Positions 47,597 to 58,474 of a DNA stretch of 64,000 nucleotides are shown piece after piece. The position numbers and the translations under genes are program-made. Position 1 is the stretch's first letter; each line of letters begins with the position of its first letter. This DNA comes from Aidingimonas halophila (GTDB taxonomy: Bacteria; Pseudomonadota; Gammaproteobacteria; Pseudomonadales; Halomonadaceae): assembly GCF_900106955.1 (NCBI RefSeq), contig NZ_FNNI01000004.1:1-64000 (forward strand), read 5' to 3'. The notes beneath the pieces were generated by a model. It had not been told where the DNA came from and made no database searches. It saw only the letters and a list, made by a program, of their open reading frames with translations.

Positions 47597-49027
47597 ATGA
47601 TAAGACGGCTTGTTGTCTGTTTGAGCCTGGTGTTTCCCCTGACAGCCATCGGGGCAGGCTTTTCCCATCTTGCTCAGTTGGATGAAGAGGGATTCAAGAT
47701 AGGGGCTCAGGCCCGGTTGCTCGATAATGGCGCAACCCTGGGCGAGATCAATGCCGACCAGTCGTTGTCTCCTGCCTCGGTAACGAAAGCCTATCTGGCG
47801 GCGGCCGCACTCGAACGCTGGGGGCCCCAACATCACTTTACCACCCGTCTGGTAACGGCGGCCGATGTGAACGATCAGGGACATCTGGAGGGTGATCTGG
47901 TGTTGGAAGGCGGCGGTGACCCGGCGCTGGCTTCCGAGCATCTCTGGCGTATGGTTCAGTCTCTGCATCATCGTGGCATTCGCCATATCGATGGTCGCCT
48001 GGTCATCAGTCAGTGGCGATTCGGTCCCGTCGCCTGTGTGACGGAGGATCGTTGTGACGCACGCTCGCGGTCAGGGAATTCCTACAGTGCGCAGCTCTCC
48101 TCGGCCGGCATCAACCATGGGAACTGGTGTGTGCAAGTCCTGCCGGTAGGCAGTACCGGTGATAGAGCCCGCATTGTGAGTTGTGACAACCGGGCACCCC
48201 TGGTCGGTATCGAGAGTGAAGTGAGCACTGGGGCGAAAGACAGTGCCACCGAACTGTATGCCGAGCGTGTCACCAATGGTGATGGGGACCGGCTGGTTCT
48301 GCGAGGCAATATTGCAGCCGATGATTCAGCACGGACCGTATACCGGTCCAGTGCCGATGCGGCTGACCAGACAGCACAGACGCTGTTGACGCTGATCGAG
48401 CAAACGGGAATCACGGTGGAAGAGGGCTATGCGCTCAGCCAGACGCCGCCGCCGGAGTCGTCGAGGACACTGGCGAGTCATGACAGCTCGGCATTGCAGG
48501 AACTGTTATTACGTACCATGAATTACTCCAACAATTACATGGCCGATGTGCTGGCCCTGAACCTGGTGGGAAGCGCACAAGCCGATCTGAGTCAGGCCGG
48601 AGAATCGCTGGAGTCATTCGTCGCGCAGTTGGATGGGCATGGCCCGGCGACATTGCACAGTGGCAGCGGACTGACGCCGGAGAATCGCACGACAGCCGCT
48701 GGCGTCAACGTTCTGCTCGAACATATGTACCGTCAGGCGTCACTGTTTCCATCGTTCGTGGCAGGATTGCAGTCACCGGTCAACGGTGTCATGAGGATGA
48801 TCCGAAAGGGCAGTGATTCGTTCCAGAATAATGTCATGCTCAAGACAGGGACGCTGAATCAACCATTTGCGGTTCGTTCCGTCGCAGGATACTTTCGTAC
48901 TCAGCAAGGCCGATGGGGAGTGTTCAGTGTCATGGTCAATGGGTCCAGCAACACCCCTTACTTGAATTGGACCAAAGTCCTCGATCCTCTCGCCAAGGAC
49001 CTGACCGCCATGATCGAGTCCCATTGA
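47597..49027 (+). CDS. dacB: D-alanyl-D-alanine carboxypeptidase/endopeptidase (PBP4)
   Basis: 476-aa periplasmic class C penicillin-binding protein. A signal peptide (LVVCLSLVFPLTAIGA) is followed by SASVTK-like active-site SPASVTK with Ser61 and Lys64, the SNN triad (NYSNNYMAD) and KTG in MLKTGTLN. It trims peptidoglycan crosslinks and pentapeptides. It lies 28 bases after the SMR gene on the same strand. Confidence 0.93.
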   Translation: MIRRLVVCLSLVFPLTAIGAGFSHLAQLDEEGFKIGAQARLLDNGATLGEINADQSLSPASVTKAYLAAAALERWGPQHHFTTRLVTAADVNDQGHLEGDLVLEGGGDPALASEHLWRMVQSLHHRGIRHIDGRLVISQWRFGPVACVTEDRCDARSRSGNSYSAQLSSAGINHGNWCVQVLPVGSTGDRARIVSCDNRAPLVGIESEVSTGAKDSATELYAERVTNGDGDRLVLRGNIAADDSARTVYRSSADAADQTAQTLLTLIEQTGITVEEGYALSQTPPPESSRTLASHDSSALQELLLRTMNYSNNYMADVLALNLVGSAQADLSQAGESLESFVAQLDGHGPATLHSGSGLTPENRTTAAGVNVLLEHMYRQASLFPSFVAGLQSPVNGVMRMIRKGSDSFQNNVMLKTGTLNQPFAVRSVAGYFRTQQGRWGVFSVMVNGSSNTPYLNWTKVLDPLAKDLTAMIESH

Positions 49028-49070
49028 TCACTCGCTGATACCGTTTGTTGCCTATATAGAGAGCAGAGCC

Positions 49071-49442
49071 ATGAAGCCTGACCATAGAGGTTGGCGTCAC
49101 CTCGTCAATTCGACCCGCTACTCGCTCAAGGGGCTACGAGCGGCATATCGTAATGAAACCGCGTTCCGCCAGGAAGTGGTGCTTTGCGTCATCCTGCTCC
49201 CCCTGGCCTGGTGGATCGGTACTACCCCGCTCGAATGGCTCCTGTTGATCGGAAGTTGCGTCATGGTGCTGATCGTCGAACTGCTCAACAGCGCGATTGA
49301 AAATGTGGTCGACCGTATTGGAACGGAGCATCATGAACTCTCTGGACGCGCCAAGGACATCAGCTCAGCCGCTGTCATGCTGTCCTTGTTGGTCGCAGGG
49401 ATGACGTGGCTGTTGTTGGCATGGCAACGTCTGTGGGGGTGA
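49071..49442 (+). CDS. dgkA: Diacylglycerol kinase
   Basis: 123-aa integral membrane kinase with three helices that recycles diacylglycerol to phosphatidic acid. Glu in LLNSAIENVVDR is the catalytic region and NETAFRQE the N-terminal motif. Length and topology are standard. Followed by glnE on the same strand. Confidence 0.95.
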   Translation: MKPDHRGWRHLVNSTRYSLKGLRAAYRNETAFRQEVVLCVILLPLAWWIGTTPLEWLLLIGSCVMVLIVELLNSAIENVVDRIGTEHHELSGRAKDISSAAVMLSLLVAGMTWLLLAWQRLWG

Positions 49443-49517
49443 TCCATTGGTCTGTGCCGGGTGCCAGTCCGTGCTCGGTTTCACTATGCTGAAGGCAGGT
49501 TCTGCAAGGAGAGAAAC

Positions 49518-52502
49518 ATGGCGCTGCCCGACGGCTTCTTGCCCCCGACAGATATCCCGGTACCGTTGCAGGATGAGTTGAGCAAGGCCGAGCAACGTCT
49601 GGATGAAGCGTTGGTCCAGGCCGATGCCTATGCCGCTGATCAGAACGGTGATCCTCTCAGCGAGAGCTGGTTAGCGCTTTCGGCATTACGTCGCGATCAG
49701 TTGGCTCGTGTACTGGCCACTTCCCCTTATGTGATCGAGACCCTGGTTAATCACCCGGATTTACTGATCCAGTTGGATGCCAATGGTGAACTGGACAATG
49801 CGCCGGATGACGAGCTCCTCTCGCATTGGCTGTTTGACGCCCTTGAGTCGTGTGATGAGGAAGGCGACATGCATGCGGTCATCCGGCGGTTCCGCCATGC
49901 CCGGATGCTGGGGATCATCTGGCGGAATGTGACTCGCCCGGCGGGTGCTGACATGTGGTCGATTTCTGCTGCGGTGTCATCGCTTGCGGAGGTGTGTCTG
50001 GATGGAGCGCTGTCCTGGCTCGAAGCGCATCTGGCACCTCGCTGGGGGTATCCCGTCCCCCGCGACGATGGGAGCCCCCAACGATTGGTCGTGCTGGGTA
50101 TGGGCAAGCTTGGGGCTGGCGAGCTTAATCTCTCCTCGGATATTGATCTGATCTTTGCCTTTCCCGAAAAAGGCACGACCCAGGGTGGCAAGCGTGAGCT
50201 CGATCATCAGGAGTACTTCACCAAACTGGGACAGAAACTGATCACGGCTCTGGACGCGATCACTGCGGATGGTTTCGCGTTCCGTGTCGATATGCGCCTG
50301 CGCCCTTTGGGGGACGGCGGTCCTCTGGTCGGCAATTTCTCCATGCTGGCAAGTTACTATCAAGACCAAGGGCGTGAATGGGAGCGCTATGCGTTACTCA
50401 AGGCCCGAACGGTGGCCGGTGATCGCGACGCCGGGCAGGAGTTACTTGCCGGTTTGCGCCCCTTCGTGTATCGCAAGTATCTCGACTATGGTGCCATCGA
50501 GTCCCTGCGCGAAATGAAGTCCATGATCAACCGAGAGGTCAAGCGCAAGGGGATGGACGACAACATCAAGCTGGGGCGTGGTGGAATCCGGGAAGTCGAG
50601 TTTGTGGTTCAGGCGTTTCAACTGATCCGCGGTGGCCGTGAACCCGAACTGCAGGTCACTTCGCTGAATAGTGCACTCCAGCAATTGGCCGAACTGGAGC
50701 TCCTGCCTATCGAGGTCGTCGAGGAACTGGATGATGGCTACATGTTCCTGCGAGATCTGGAGCATGCGCTGCAATCGATCGAGGATCGTCAGACTCAGGC
50801 ACTGCCTGCTGAATCATTGGATCAGGAGCGAGTCGCCCTGGCACTGGGCATGGAAGACTGGCCGGCGGTGATGGCCAGGCTCGATGAAGTTCGTGCCTCG
50901 ATACGTCAGCATTTCGATGATGTCGTAGCGGATCCGGAAGACGAACACGAGTCAAGTGGCTGTGATGCAGAGATCCAGGACGAACCAGGGATCGCGACTG
51001 AAACCTGGCGGGCACTGTGGCGTGGCGAACTGGATGATCAGGAGGCACGAACGGTGTTGTCCGAGGCCGGTATCGCCGCACCGGAGACGGCGTGGCGTCG
51101 TGTCAATGAACTGCGGCAGTCGCGTATGGTTCATAGCATGCAGCGGGTCGGTTTCGAGCGTCTGGATGCATTGATGCCGCTGCTGCTTTCAGCCGTGGCG
51201 GACAGTGCCACGCCCGATCAGGTGCTGGAACGGGTCTTGCCGTTGATTGAAGCGGTGCTGCGTCGTACCGCCTATCTCGCGTTACTGCGTGAAAATCCCG
51301 AAGCGCTGGGGCACCTGATTCGTCTGTGTTCGGCCAGCCCCTGGATCGCCGAGCAATTGACCCGTTATCCGGTACTGCTTGATGAGTTGCTGAACCCGGC
51401 GACCTTATATACTCCGGCAGATAAAGACAGACTGGCCGATGAATTGCGTCAGGCACTAGGGCGCATTCCCGAAGACGATGAAGAGGCCCAGCTCGAAGCG
51501 CTGAGAGTGTTCAAGCATGCACAGGTCCTGCACGTGGCAGCCTCCGATATTGCCGGGACGCGGGCGCTGATGAATGTCAGCGACTATCTGACTTACATTG
51601 CCGAAGTCGTGCTCGAGCAGATACTGACGATGGCCTGGCGCCATCTCACGCGCAAGCACGGGCATCCACAACCGCGAAGCGATGCTACCGATGGTGCCGG
51701 TTTCATCATCGTCGGTTATGGCAAGCTGGGCGGTATCGAACTGGGATACGGCTCCGATCTGGATCTGGTGTTTCTTCATGATGCTGCTCCTCAGGGCATG
51801 ACGGATGGTGCTCGGCCCATCGACAATCCCGTGTTCTTTACTCGGCTCGGGCAACGGATCATTCATTTGCTGACCGCGATGACGCCGTCCGGGACGCTTT
51901 ACGACGTCGACATGCGTCTGCGCCCCTCCGGCAATTCCGGACTGTTGGTGACCACGCTCGACGCATTCGCGGATTACCAGCGCCAGGATGCCTGGACCTG
52001 GGAACACCAGGCGTTGGTGAGGGCGCGGATGGTGGCGGGAGATGCCGCATTGGGAGAGCGCTTCGATGCGGTGCGTCGGGAGATCCTCGGACAGGAGCGG
52101 CAACCCGAAGCGCTGCGCGATGAGGTCGTCAAGATGCGCCACAAAATGCGCGATCACTTGGGTAGCAGCGCATTGGACCAGGACGAGGGGCGGTTCGATA
52201 TCAAGCAAGATGCCGGCGGTATGGTGGATATCGAATTCCTTTGCCAATATGCCGTGCTGTCGATGGGGAGCCGCAATCCTGAATTGCTTCGCTATAGCGA
52301 TAACATGCGCATCCTGGAAACACTGGAGTCCAGTGGCTGCTTGTCCACCGATGACGCTCGCCACTTGCGGGAAGCCTACTTGGCATATCGGCATGCCAGT
52401 CATCGGGCCGCTCTGACCAAAAGCGCCCCCGTATTGCCGGATGAAGTCGCGCAGCATCGCGATCATGTGAGCGCCCTGTGGCAACGCTGGATGAATGAGT
52501 GA
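49518..52502 (+). CDS. glnE: Glutamate-ammonia-ligase adenylyltransferase/deadenylase
   Basis: 994 aa, bifunctional enzyme that adenylylates and deadenylylates glutamine synthetase under PII control. It has two nucleotidyltransferase domains: GMGKLGAGELNLSSDIDLIF in the N-terminal (deadenylylating) half and GYGKLGGIELGYGSDLDLVF in the C-terminal half. Regulatory linker and helical regions lie between. ATG 49518 follows AAGGAGAG; the upstream open frame is not supported. Confidence 0.97.
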   Translation: MALPDGFLPPTDIPVPLQDELSKAEQRLDEALVQADAYAADQNGDPLSESWLALSALRRDQLARVLATSPYVIETLVNHPDLLIQLDANGELDNAPDDELLSHWLFDALESCDEEGDMHAVIRRFRHARMLGIIWRNVTRPAGADMWSISAAVSSLAEVCLDGALSWLEAHLAPRWGYPVPRDDGSPQRLVVLGMGKLGAGELNLSSDIDLIFAFPEKGTTQGGKRELDHQEYFTKLGQKLITALDAITADGFAFRVDMRLRPLGDGGPLVGNFSMLASYYQDQGREWERYALLKARTVAGDRDAGQELLAGLRPFVYRKYLDYGAIESLREMKSMINREVKRKGMDDNIKLGRGGIREVEFVVQAFQLIRGGREPELQVTSLNSALQQLAELELLPIEVVEELDDGYMFLRDLEHALQSIEDRQTQALPAESLDQERVALALGMEDWPAVMARLDEVRASIRQHFDDVVADPEDEHESSGCDAEIQDEPGIATETWRALWRGELDDQEARTVLSEAGIAAPETAWRRVNELRQSRMVHSMQRVGFERLDALMPLLLSAVADSATPDQVLERVLPLIEAVLRRTAYLALLRENPEALGHLIRLCSASPWIAEQLTRYPVLLDELLNPATLYTPADKDRLADELRQALGRIPEDDEEAQLEALRVFKHAQVLHVAASDIAGTRALMNVSDYLTYIAEVVLEQILTMAWRHLTRKHGHPQPRSDATDGAGFIIVGYGKLGGIELGYGSDLDLVFLHDAAPQGMTDGARPIDNPVFFTRLGQRIIHLLTAMTPSGTLYDVDMRLRPSGNSGLLVTTLDAFADYQRQDAWTWEHQALVRARMVAGDAALGERFDAVRREILGQERQPEALRDEVVKMRHKMRDHLGSSALDQDEGRFDIKQDAGGMVDIEFLCQYAVLSMGSRNPELLRYSDNMRILETLESSGCLSTDDARHLREAYLAYRHASHRAALTKSAPVLPDEVAQHRDHVSALWQRWMNE

Positions 52503-52595
52503 CTCCCAGCGTTGATAAAAAGCACGCGGGATGCCGTAAACCTATCCTGGGCGCGGTATACGACCCATGAATGTCATTGGTAACGAGGTCATAAC

Positions 52596-53051
52596 GTGAA
52601 AAAGATCGTTGTACTCCATGGTCCCAACCTCAACCTGTTAGGGACGCGTGAACCGGATATCTACGGCCGGGAAATGCTGGATGACATCAACAACGCGTTA
52701 CGCGAGAAAGCGCGGGACCAGGGGTGGGATCTACAATGCCTGCAAAGCAATCATGAGGGTGAGCTCGTCGATGCTATCCAAGCCGCATGCCAGGATGGCA
52801 CTAGTGCGATCATCATCAATCCTGCCGCTTATACACACACCTCGGTCGCGATCCTCGACGCTTTGAACATGTTCAAAGGAAGGGTCATTGAGGTGCATCT
52901 TTCCAATGTGCACCAACGAGAACGTTTTCGTCACCACTCATATGTCTCGTTACGCGCGGATGGTGTCATCGCTGGATTGGGCAGTCAGGGTTACCAGGCG
53001 GCGCTGGATTCTATAATGACAAGAGAGGGACAGAGCAGGGCTAATGGCTAA
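52596..53051 (+). CDS. aroQ: 3-dehydroquinate dehydratase, type II
   Basis: 151-aa dodecameric enzyme of the shikimate pathway. It starts [24 protein letters not shown], and [13 protein letters not shown] and [17 protein letters not shown] carry the catalytic Tyr/His/Arg set. In many relatives accB-accC follows, but here a terminator and a convergent gfa follow. Confidence 0.97.
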   Translation: MKKIVVLHGPNLNLLGTREPDIYGREMLDDINNALREKARDQGWDLQCLQSNHEGELVDAIQAACQDGTSAIIINPAAYTHTSVAILDALNMFKGRVIEVHLSNVHQRERFRHHSYVSLRADGVIAGLGSQGYQAALDSIMTREGQSRANG

Positions 53052-53191
53052 CGAGGAGTAATGGGCTTGATCGGTTTTTTTAATTACCATCATTCTACTT
53101 AGCATGCTATTTTTCTATCATCTGGTGCCCGCCAGATTGTTGTTTCATTGCCCGCATCGATTCTTGATGCATCCCAAGCAATAACCCCCCT

Positions 53192-53222
53192 AGACCCGCG
53201 CCATCGGCACGGGTCTTTTTTT
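53192..53222 (+). terminator. Terminator after aroQ
   Basis: The stem AGACCCG at 53192-53198 pairs with CGGGTCT ending near 53215, with a loop of about 10 bases, followed by a run of seven T. It lies 140 bases after the aroQ stop. The 53052-53190 stretch before it shows no gene beyond a 13-codon open frame that I do not support. Confidence 0.75.
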
Positions 53223-53238
53223 GCACTGACGGGGGCGA

Positions 53239-53814
53239 TTACGACGGTAGCACGCCCTTGGACTTGGCAACATGCGTGGCGATGGCATCCATCAACGGGG
53301 GCGAGAGACAGTCGTAGGGCGTCAGCCCCAGCTCCTCGAGCCGCGAGCGAACACGGCCCATGTTTTCCGGCGGTGTCCCCGACTCGATGATCGACGAGAC
53401 GAAGGCGGCGAACTCGGGACCGGCCCAGCCATCTTCACGGGAAAGTTCAGTGTGAATGAAGTCCAGTCCATGGAAAGGATGGTTGGTGTCCTCGATACGA
53501 CCAAACATGTGGACACCGCATTCACGGCACGCATGGCGCTGGATCGCTGCGGAAGAGTCGACGACCGAAAGTTTGTCCTCGTTGGCGGTCACGCTGAGTG
53601 AATCGCGAGGTACGACGGCCACCATCGAGAACAGGGCGCCTTCCGGTTTCCAGCACTTGGTGCAGCCGCAGACATGGTTGTGGGCGCATTGGGCATTGAC
53701 GGTGACTTCTACCTTGTTGTCACTGCAATGACAATACAACTTGCCGCCCCCAAAGTCGTCGCGCCCTTTGGGCACACCGTTATCGACCGAGGGATGGATC
53801 TTGATGTCACTCAT
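53239..53814 (-). CDS. gfa: S-(hydroxymethyl)glutathione synthase (formaldehyde-activating)
   Basis: 191-aa Gfa-type zinc protein that speeds the condensation of formaldehyde with glutathione. [20 protein letters not shown] and [13 protein letters not shown] provide the Cys ligands of the family. ATG 53814 has AAGGAG eight bases upstream and gives the usual length. The frame continues upstream without stop to ATG 53952, which has a perfect Shine-Dalgarno, adding a 46-residue Gln/Pro/Ser-rich segment. Placed 248 bases beyond the pqqF gene and facing the same way, it fits formaldehyde removal downstream of XoxF. Confidence 0.9.
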   Translation of the reverse strand: MSDIKIHPSVDNGVPKGRDDFGGGKLYCHCSDNKVEVTVNAQCAHNHVCGCTKCWKPEGALFSMVAVVPRDSLSVTANEDKLSVVDSSAAIQRHACRECGVHMFGRIEDTNHPFHGLDFIHTELSREDGWAGPEFAAFVSSIIESGTPPENMGRVRSRLEELGLTPYDCLSPPLMDAIATHVAKSKGVLPS

Positions 53815-53967
53815 GGATCGTTCTCCTTGGGAGCCCCCCGAAGGCTGTTCGCTGGTTGGATTGCGCGGTGGTTCCTGGGGTCGTTGTTGGTCGGAGGCGT
53901 GCTGACGACTGTCACCACGCAAGCTGGCCATGATTCGCGATAGCCACGACATTGGCGTCACCTCCTT
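53815..53967 (-). other. In-frame N-terminal extension of gfa with its own ribosome site
   Basis: On the minus strand AAGGAGGTGA (53958-53967), the full complement of the 16S anti-Shine-Dalgarno, sits five bases before ATG 53952. The resulting 46 residues start [14 protein letters not shown] (an amphipathic helix-like stretch) and continue with Gln, Pro and Ser. Whether translation from here yields a longer Gfa or a read-in relict is open. Confidence 0.55.
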
Positions 53968-54200
53968 GGTTGTGTGCAGCACCGTGCGAATTCCGCCAGT
54001 TACCGGGTTGGTAGGTGTATGGGAGCGTCACCTGGCGTTAGCTGCGTATTGTTGTGGTTGTCCGTTGTTACGTTTATGGCTTCCCTTGTCGACATCATCG
54101 ACATTGGCACCCACTAATGTGGGGGCTGGTTACAGTCTAGGTTAGCTTGGGCTTCCTGTTAGGCGCTGAATGACACAAGCCTATTGCCAAATGACAACAA

Positions 54201-56636
54201 TCACTCTCGTGACGCTCGTTCACTCTCATGTAGCCACCAGCAGCCGGGGAGTCGACCGTCGGCCAGTTGGGTAGCCAGCGTGATCAGGTCACCACTTTCG
54301 AGTTGGTCCAACACCCCTCTATCCGTTTCCCACGCCGGATGCGGCCCGTGGTCGGGCTGAGTGCGTAGAGCTTGCCAGCGCCTGGCAATCCCTTCCCACG
54401 CGGTTTCCGGCGCACCTACATGTGCCAAGAGATGTTGACGGCGATGTCGGAAGGTAGCGTCGTCCAGAGTCGCCAAGGCTTGGCCCGGATCAACCAGAAA
54501 GGTCTCGACCATGCCTTGCAGCGTTGCGATATCGGCATGTGGCGACTGAATGACGTAGCCGAGACGCGGCCAGCCTCCGCCCTCGCGATAACGGACGGCC
54601 GCGGCATAACCGAGTTCGCGACGAGTGCGGACCTCATGGTGAAATGCGCCATCGTGGCAACTTGCCAGTAGTTGCATGAGCAAGCGTGTTGCCGGGGTAT
54701 CGTCCGGCCCATCGACCTGCAGCATAAGGACATTGTCATGGCCCTGACATGACAGAAAGCGCTCGGGCCAGGGAGCGACATGCGTGATCGGCCCATGCGT
54801 GTCGGTTGCCGACGAACGAGTGACAGGTATCGTGTCGATCAAACGCTGAAGGCATTCAGGGGATACGGCGTGAGTCATCCAGCCACAGGCCGTCGGCATC
54901 GTGGACAAGGTCGCGAGCGGCTGGTCAAGGCGGTTGAGTAAGCGCTGGGCAATGAGCCCCTGAGAGGCATCGTGAGACGACATCGATGGCATGTCGCCCC
55001 GGGGCCAGGCGGCGATGACTTGCATGGCCAAGGAGGTCAGTCGTGAGGGATCGCCTTGGGCGATCAGGTAATCTCCGTATCGGTCACTAGCCAGAGACAG
55101 TGCCATGCCACGGGCGCTGGCCACCTGCCGTAACGCCAATGTCTTCTGTCGCCAATGCATCAGGCGTGACCGTCGTTGGGTCGGTTCGGCCGGCCAACCA
55201 AGGCAGCAGGCAGGCGGCAGTTCGCTTCCCCCTTGCCAGAAATGGATCCCCTCCAGGGGGAGGCGTCGTAATGACGTTTTGCGATGAGCCGGTCGGTATG
55301 CCAGACGTGGTGCTGCCCGAAGGGACATGAGTTGGGGGAGGTCACAGTCGATTTCGTGGGGCCGGATCGGGGTATGGGTCTCCGGCACATACGAGGAGAC
55401 CGATGACAGCGATGGCTGTCGTTCCAGTACCCGGCGATAGGTCGCTGCTAGCCAGTCCGATAGAACGGCCGGCGTCGTCGGTTCGCTGGCGAGGCGCGCT
55501 TGCATTGCTCGCCGGCGTGCGTGCATCAGGACCCTCGAGTCGAGATCCTGTTCCGGTCGGGGGGGCGATGCGATGGAATGGCGGTGGTCGTTATCCGGCA
55601 GGCGTGCAGCCAAGTCGGAAACGGCAGACTGGCATGTCGCAATGAGGGACAGTTTTTCGGTCACCGCTTGATGTGTATCGACAGACAGCGATAACGCAGG
55701 GCCCGTCCCTGTGGGGAAACGGCTCGCTTCGAGATGAGAGATGTCCGGGCCGAGAGAGGTTGCCAGTTGCCCGTCGTTCAACCAGGCAATGAGCCGGTCG
55801 AGTTGCTCGGTCTGCCGGACCGATAGGCGCATGGGGAGCGGCCAAAGGAGCTCGAGTCGTATTCCGTCGACAGCCCCTTGTTCTGCCGGTAAACACCATT
55901 GCAGATGCCTCGCGCCTTCCTCACGCCAGCGTGAGGGTCGGTCAACGTGCGGTTGGGCGCCAGGCGTGAAGCGGGTACCGGCGTGTTCCAGCCAGCCCAG
56001 CATATCGTCCAGCGGCTGTGGGCCCAGCATCGTGAGTTCGATGCGCTCGGCCCGGTAATGGTCGGTGTAAAAGCCCCGTAACGCCTGCTGCAGTGCCGAG
56101 GTGTCGCCGCCCAGGCTGACATGATGACCGTGACGAAGCTGACTCGCGGGATGTCGGTGGTGGAAGAAACGTGTCAATGCAGCTTGTCGATGCAGGAGAG
56201 GATCGGCGAGCCGGGCTCGGAACTCGGCATCGAGAATACCGACTTCATGAAGAATGGACTCCTTATCCAGCGCAGGGTGAAGCAGCCTGTCAGCCAGCCA
56301 CTCTGCCCCCGTTTCGGCGGCCGCTGAGGGCAGACGCAGATGAATGTCTGTAACGGTTTCGTCGGTATGAGCGTTGTAGCGACCGCCTTGAGTCGTGACC
56401 CAGGCCGTGTCGTAACGCTCCGGGGCACTTTCCAGGAACAGCAGGTGTTCCAATAGATGGGCCAGGCCGGGCCAGGTGTCAGGTTCATCGAGATAGCCGG
56501 CGCCGACGGTACCGACCAGCCGGGCCCAGCGAGCCTCGGGGACCTGGATTGCCAGCAGGCGCAATCCATTATCGAGCCGTTGTTCCTGATGACGCATTCC
56601 GGGCGGGAGACCGAAGGTAACGTCAGCCTGTTGCAT
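54201..56636 (-). CDS. pqqF: PQQ biosynthesis peptidase PqqF (M16 family)
   Basis: 811-aa zinc peptidase of the insulinase/pitrilysin type. The inverted zinc motif HLLEHLLF (about residues 62-69) and the downstream YNAHTDETVTDIHL supply the ligands. Its likely job is to cut PqqA-derived peptide after PqqE cross-linking. It is the last gene of the pqq operon, and its ATG overlaps the S9 peptidase stop by one base. Confidence 0.9.
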   Translation of the reverse strand: MQQADVTFGLPPGMRHQEQRLDNGLRLLAIQVPEARWARLVGTVGAGYLDEPDTWPGLAHLLEHLLFLESAPERYDTAWVTTQGGRYNAHTDETVTDIHLRLPSAAAETGAEWLADRLLHPALDKESILHEVGILDAEFRARLADPLLHRQAALTRFFHHRHPASQLRHGHHVSLGGDTSALQQALRGFYTDHYRAERIELTMLGPQPLDDMLGWLEHAGTRFTPGAQPHVDRPSRWREEGARHLQWCLPAEQGAVDGIRLELLWPLPMRLSVRQTEQLDRLIAWLNDGQLATSLGPDISHLEASRFPTGTGPALSLSVDTHQAVTEKLSLIATCQSAVSDLAARLPDNDHRHSIASPPRPEQDLDSRVLMHARRRAMQARLASEPTTPAVLSDWLAATYRRVLERQPSLSSVSSYVPETHTPIRPHEIDCDLPQLMSLRAAPRLAYRPAHRKTSLRRLPLEGIHFWQGGSELPPACCLGWPAEPTQRRSRLMHWRQKTLALRQVASARGMALSLASDRYGDYLIAQGDPSRLTSLAMQVIAAWPRGDMPSMSSHDASQGLIAQRLLNRLDQPLATLSTMPTACGWMTHAVSPECLQRLIDTIPVTRSSATDTHGPITHVAPWPERFLSCQGHDNVLMLQVDGPDDTPATRLLMQLLASCHDGAFHHEVRTRRELGYAAAVRYREGGGWPRLGYVIQSPHADIATLQGMVETFLVDPGQALATLDDATFRHRRQHLLAHVGAPETAWEGIARRWQALRTQPDHGPHPAWETDRGVLDQLESGDLITLATQLADGRLPGCWWLHESERASRE

Positions 56637-58474
56637 CAGCGATTCCCATGCCTGTCGAAGAATGCCAGTTCCCGAGCGATCATGCGACGCCGGTTGGCGG
56701 GATGTCGGATGCCGTGACCCTCTCCGGCGAACAACACCACCTCGGCCTGGTGGCCGGCCTGCCGCAGTGAGGATGCCATGCGTAGTGTCTGGTCGGGAAC
56801 CACGACACGATCCTGGGTGCCCTGAAAGAAGAGGGCGGGAGCCTGGAAGGCGTCGAGACGATTGACCGGGCTGCGTTGGAACTTGACGCTATCTTCCCCC
56901 AATAACCAGTCGAGATAGCCGGATTCGAAACGGTGAGTCTGGCCGGCCAGCCGCAACGCATCCGTCACTCCGTACAGGCTGGCGCCGGCACAATAGCGTG
57001 TCCCCGAGGCCAAGGTGTTGAGCACGGTGAAGCCGCCGGCACTTTGACCACGGATGAATAGACGCCGGGGATCGACACGCCCACTTTCGATCAATGCCTC
57101 GGCCAGGGCGTTGGCATCCTCGACATCCAATTGTCCCCAGCCTCCGGCCAGGCGTTCGCGATAGTCGCGTCCGAAATTGCCACTGCCCCGCGGATTGAGG
57201 TCGGCGACCGCATAGCCATGCTGTATCCAGTAATGGATCAGTGGATCGAAAACCGGGTAGCAGGCAGCCGTCGGTCCTCCATGAATGCGCACGATGAGCG
57301 GAGGAGGGCAGGCCGATGTCGTCTTTGTCGGTGTGTAGAGGAAAGCGTTGACTGTTTCCCGGTCGTTGATGCAGATGGACAGCGTTTCGGGGAGTGTCGG
57401 TGAATGGGTGGCCGGACTCGCCTGAAGGATCTGATGTCGCTGTTCGGTCAGATGCCAGCGCTCCAGTCTCGCGCTATGCGTCATGCCTTGGGTCAGTGCA
57501 TAGAGCCAAGGTCCATGCAACCCCAGGCCGATGATCCGGGTGACGTCGGGAAGCAGAGTCTTGAGGCGGCGGCCGCGGGTATCCACTTGAGACAGTCGTG
57601 TGCGGCCCTGTTCAAAATGCATCACGATGCCACCATGTTGATGCCAGACATGATGACAGTCGCCCAGCGTCCAGGGGGTGGGGACATGGTCCGCAGCGAC
57701 ATCGCCCAACGGCTGCAGGTTGTCACCGAGCCAGCGATAGGGTTGCCACCAGCCATGATGGTCGCTGATGACGATCAGCTCCCCCTCGTCACTGAAGCGG
57801 GGTTGCGTCACCGCCGCACCGCCATCCCATGACAGGCGTCGTTCGATGTGGCCATCTGAACTTAACGTGGCGATGCGCAACCAGGAGCGTTGCCAGGGCA
57901 TATCGGGCAGCGACCACTCCACCCAGGCGAGCGTGCGTCCATCCGGGGAGAGTGCCGGAGCCCCATAAAAATCGGCTCCCTCGGCAAGTATCTCGCGTCG
58001 ATGGTGCGTCAATGCGACCAGCCTTTGGCTGGCGTCTCGATGGCTGTCGGTCTCTTCGACAACGATCAGGCGCTGGCGTCGATCATCGGCCAGTAGTCCT
58101 CCATAACGTGTCTGTGAGCGGGACCACCAGAATGCCGGCGTTCCGCCTTCAACGGGATGACTCCAGAGCGCTTGGGTAGCGGCATCCACCGTGATGATGC
58201 GATCGCCAAGCAAGGCATGGGCACCACCGCCATAGCCATTGACCCGGCTCCCGATGTCGTGACCGGCATGGCTGATGGCATGACAATGCTCGTCATGCCA
58301 GCGCCATAGGCGACGGTGTCCACTGTCAGAATCGGTAGCCAGCCAGAAGATACCCGCTGTGGTGACACGCAGGTCGCTGAGTCCATCGGCGGGTAGCGAG
58401 GCGGCTGCCAGGTCGGCTTCTTGTGTGCTGTTTGGTCGGATCCTGGCAAATTCGGGGTGGGCCGGCAGTGTCAT
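56636..58474 (-). CDS. S9-family (prolyl oligopeptidase-like) peptidase in the pqq operon
   Basis: 612 aa. An N-terminal beta-propeller-like half is followed by an alpha/beta hydrolase with nucleophile GQSAGG, Asp in GTQDRVV and His in GEGHGIRHP. Pseudomonads have similar genes in their PQQ clusters, where a role in peptide degradation during maturation is suspected. It overlaps pqqE (four bases) and pqqF (one base), so it is a fixed part of the operon. Confidence 0.85.
   Translation of the reverse strand: MTLPAHPEFARIRPNSTQEADLAAASLPADGLSDLRVTTAGIFWLATDSDSGHRRLWRWHDEHCHAISHAGHDIGSRVNGYGGGAHALLGDRIITVDAATQALWSHPVEGGTPAFWWSRSQTRYGGLLADDRRQRLIVVEETDSHRDASQRLVALTHHRREILAEGADFYGAPALSPDGRTLAWVEWSLPDMPWQRSWLRIATLSSDGHIERRLSWDGGAAVTQPRFSDEGELIVISDHHGWWQPYRWLGDNLQPLGDVAADHVPTPWTLGDCHHVWHQHGGIVMHFEQGRTRLSQVDTRGRRLKTLLPDVTRIIGLGLHGPWLYALTQGMTHSARLERWHLTEQRHQILQASPATHSPTLPETLSICINDRETVNAFLYTPTKTTSACPPPLIVRIHGGPTAACYPVFDPLIHYWIQHGYAVADLNPRGSGNFGRDYRERLAGGWGQLDVEDANALAEALIESGRVDPRRLFIRGQSAGGFTVLNTLASGTRYCAGASLYGVTDALRLAGQTHRFESGYLDWLLGEDSVKFQRSPVNRLDAFQAPALFFQGTQDRVVVPDQTLRMASSLRQAGHQAEVVLFAGEGHGIRHPANRRRMIARELAFFDRHGNR

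Noticed and set aside
53061-53102. A 13-codon open frame MGLIGFFNYHHST after aroQ, before a terminator, looking like a leader peptide
   Set aside because: No biosynthetic gene follows on the plus strand and the ribosome site is too close to the ATG; chance is more likely.
54111-54124. Short hairpin CCCAC-TAAT-GTGGG between pqqF and gfa
   Set aside because: Stem only 5 bp with no T run on either strand; not a supportable terminator. The rest of 53968-54200 shows nothing clear.
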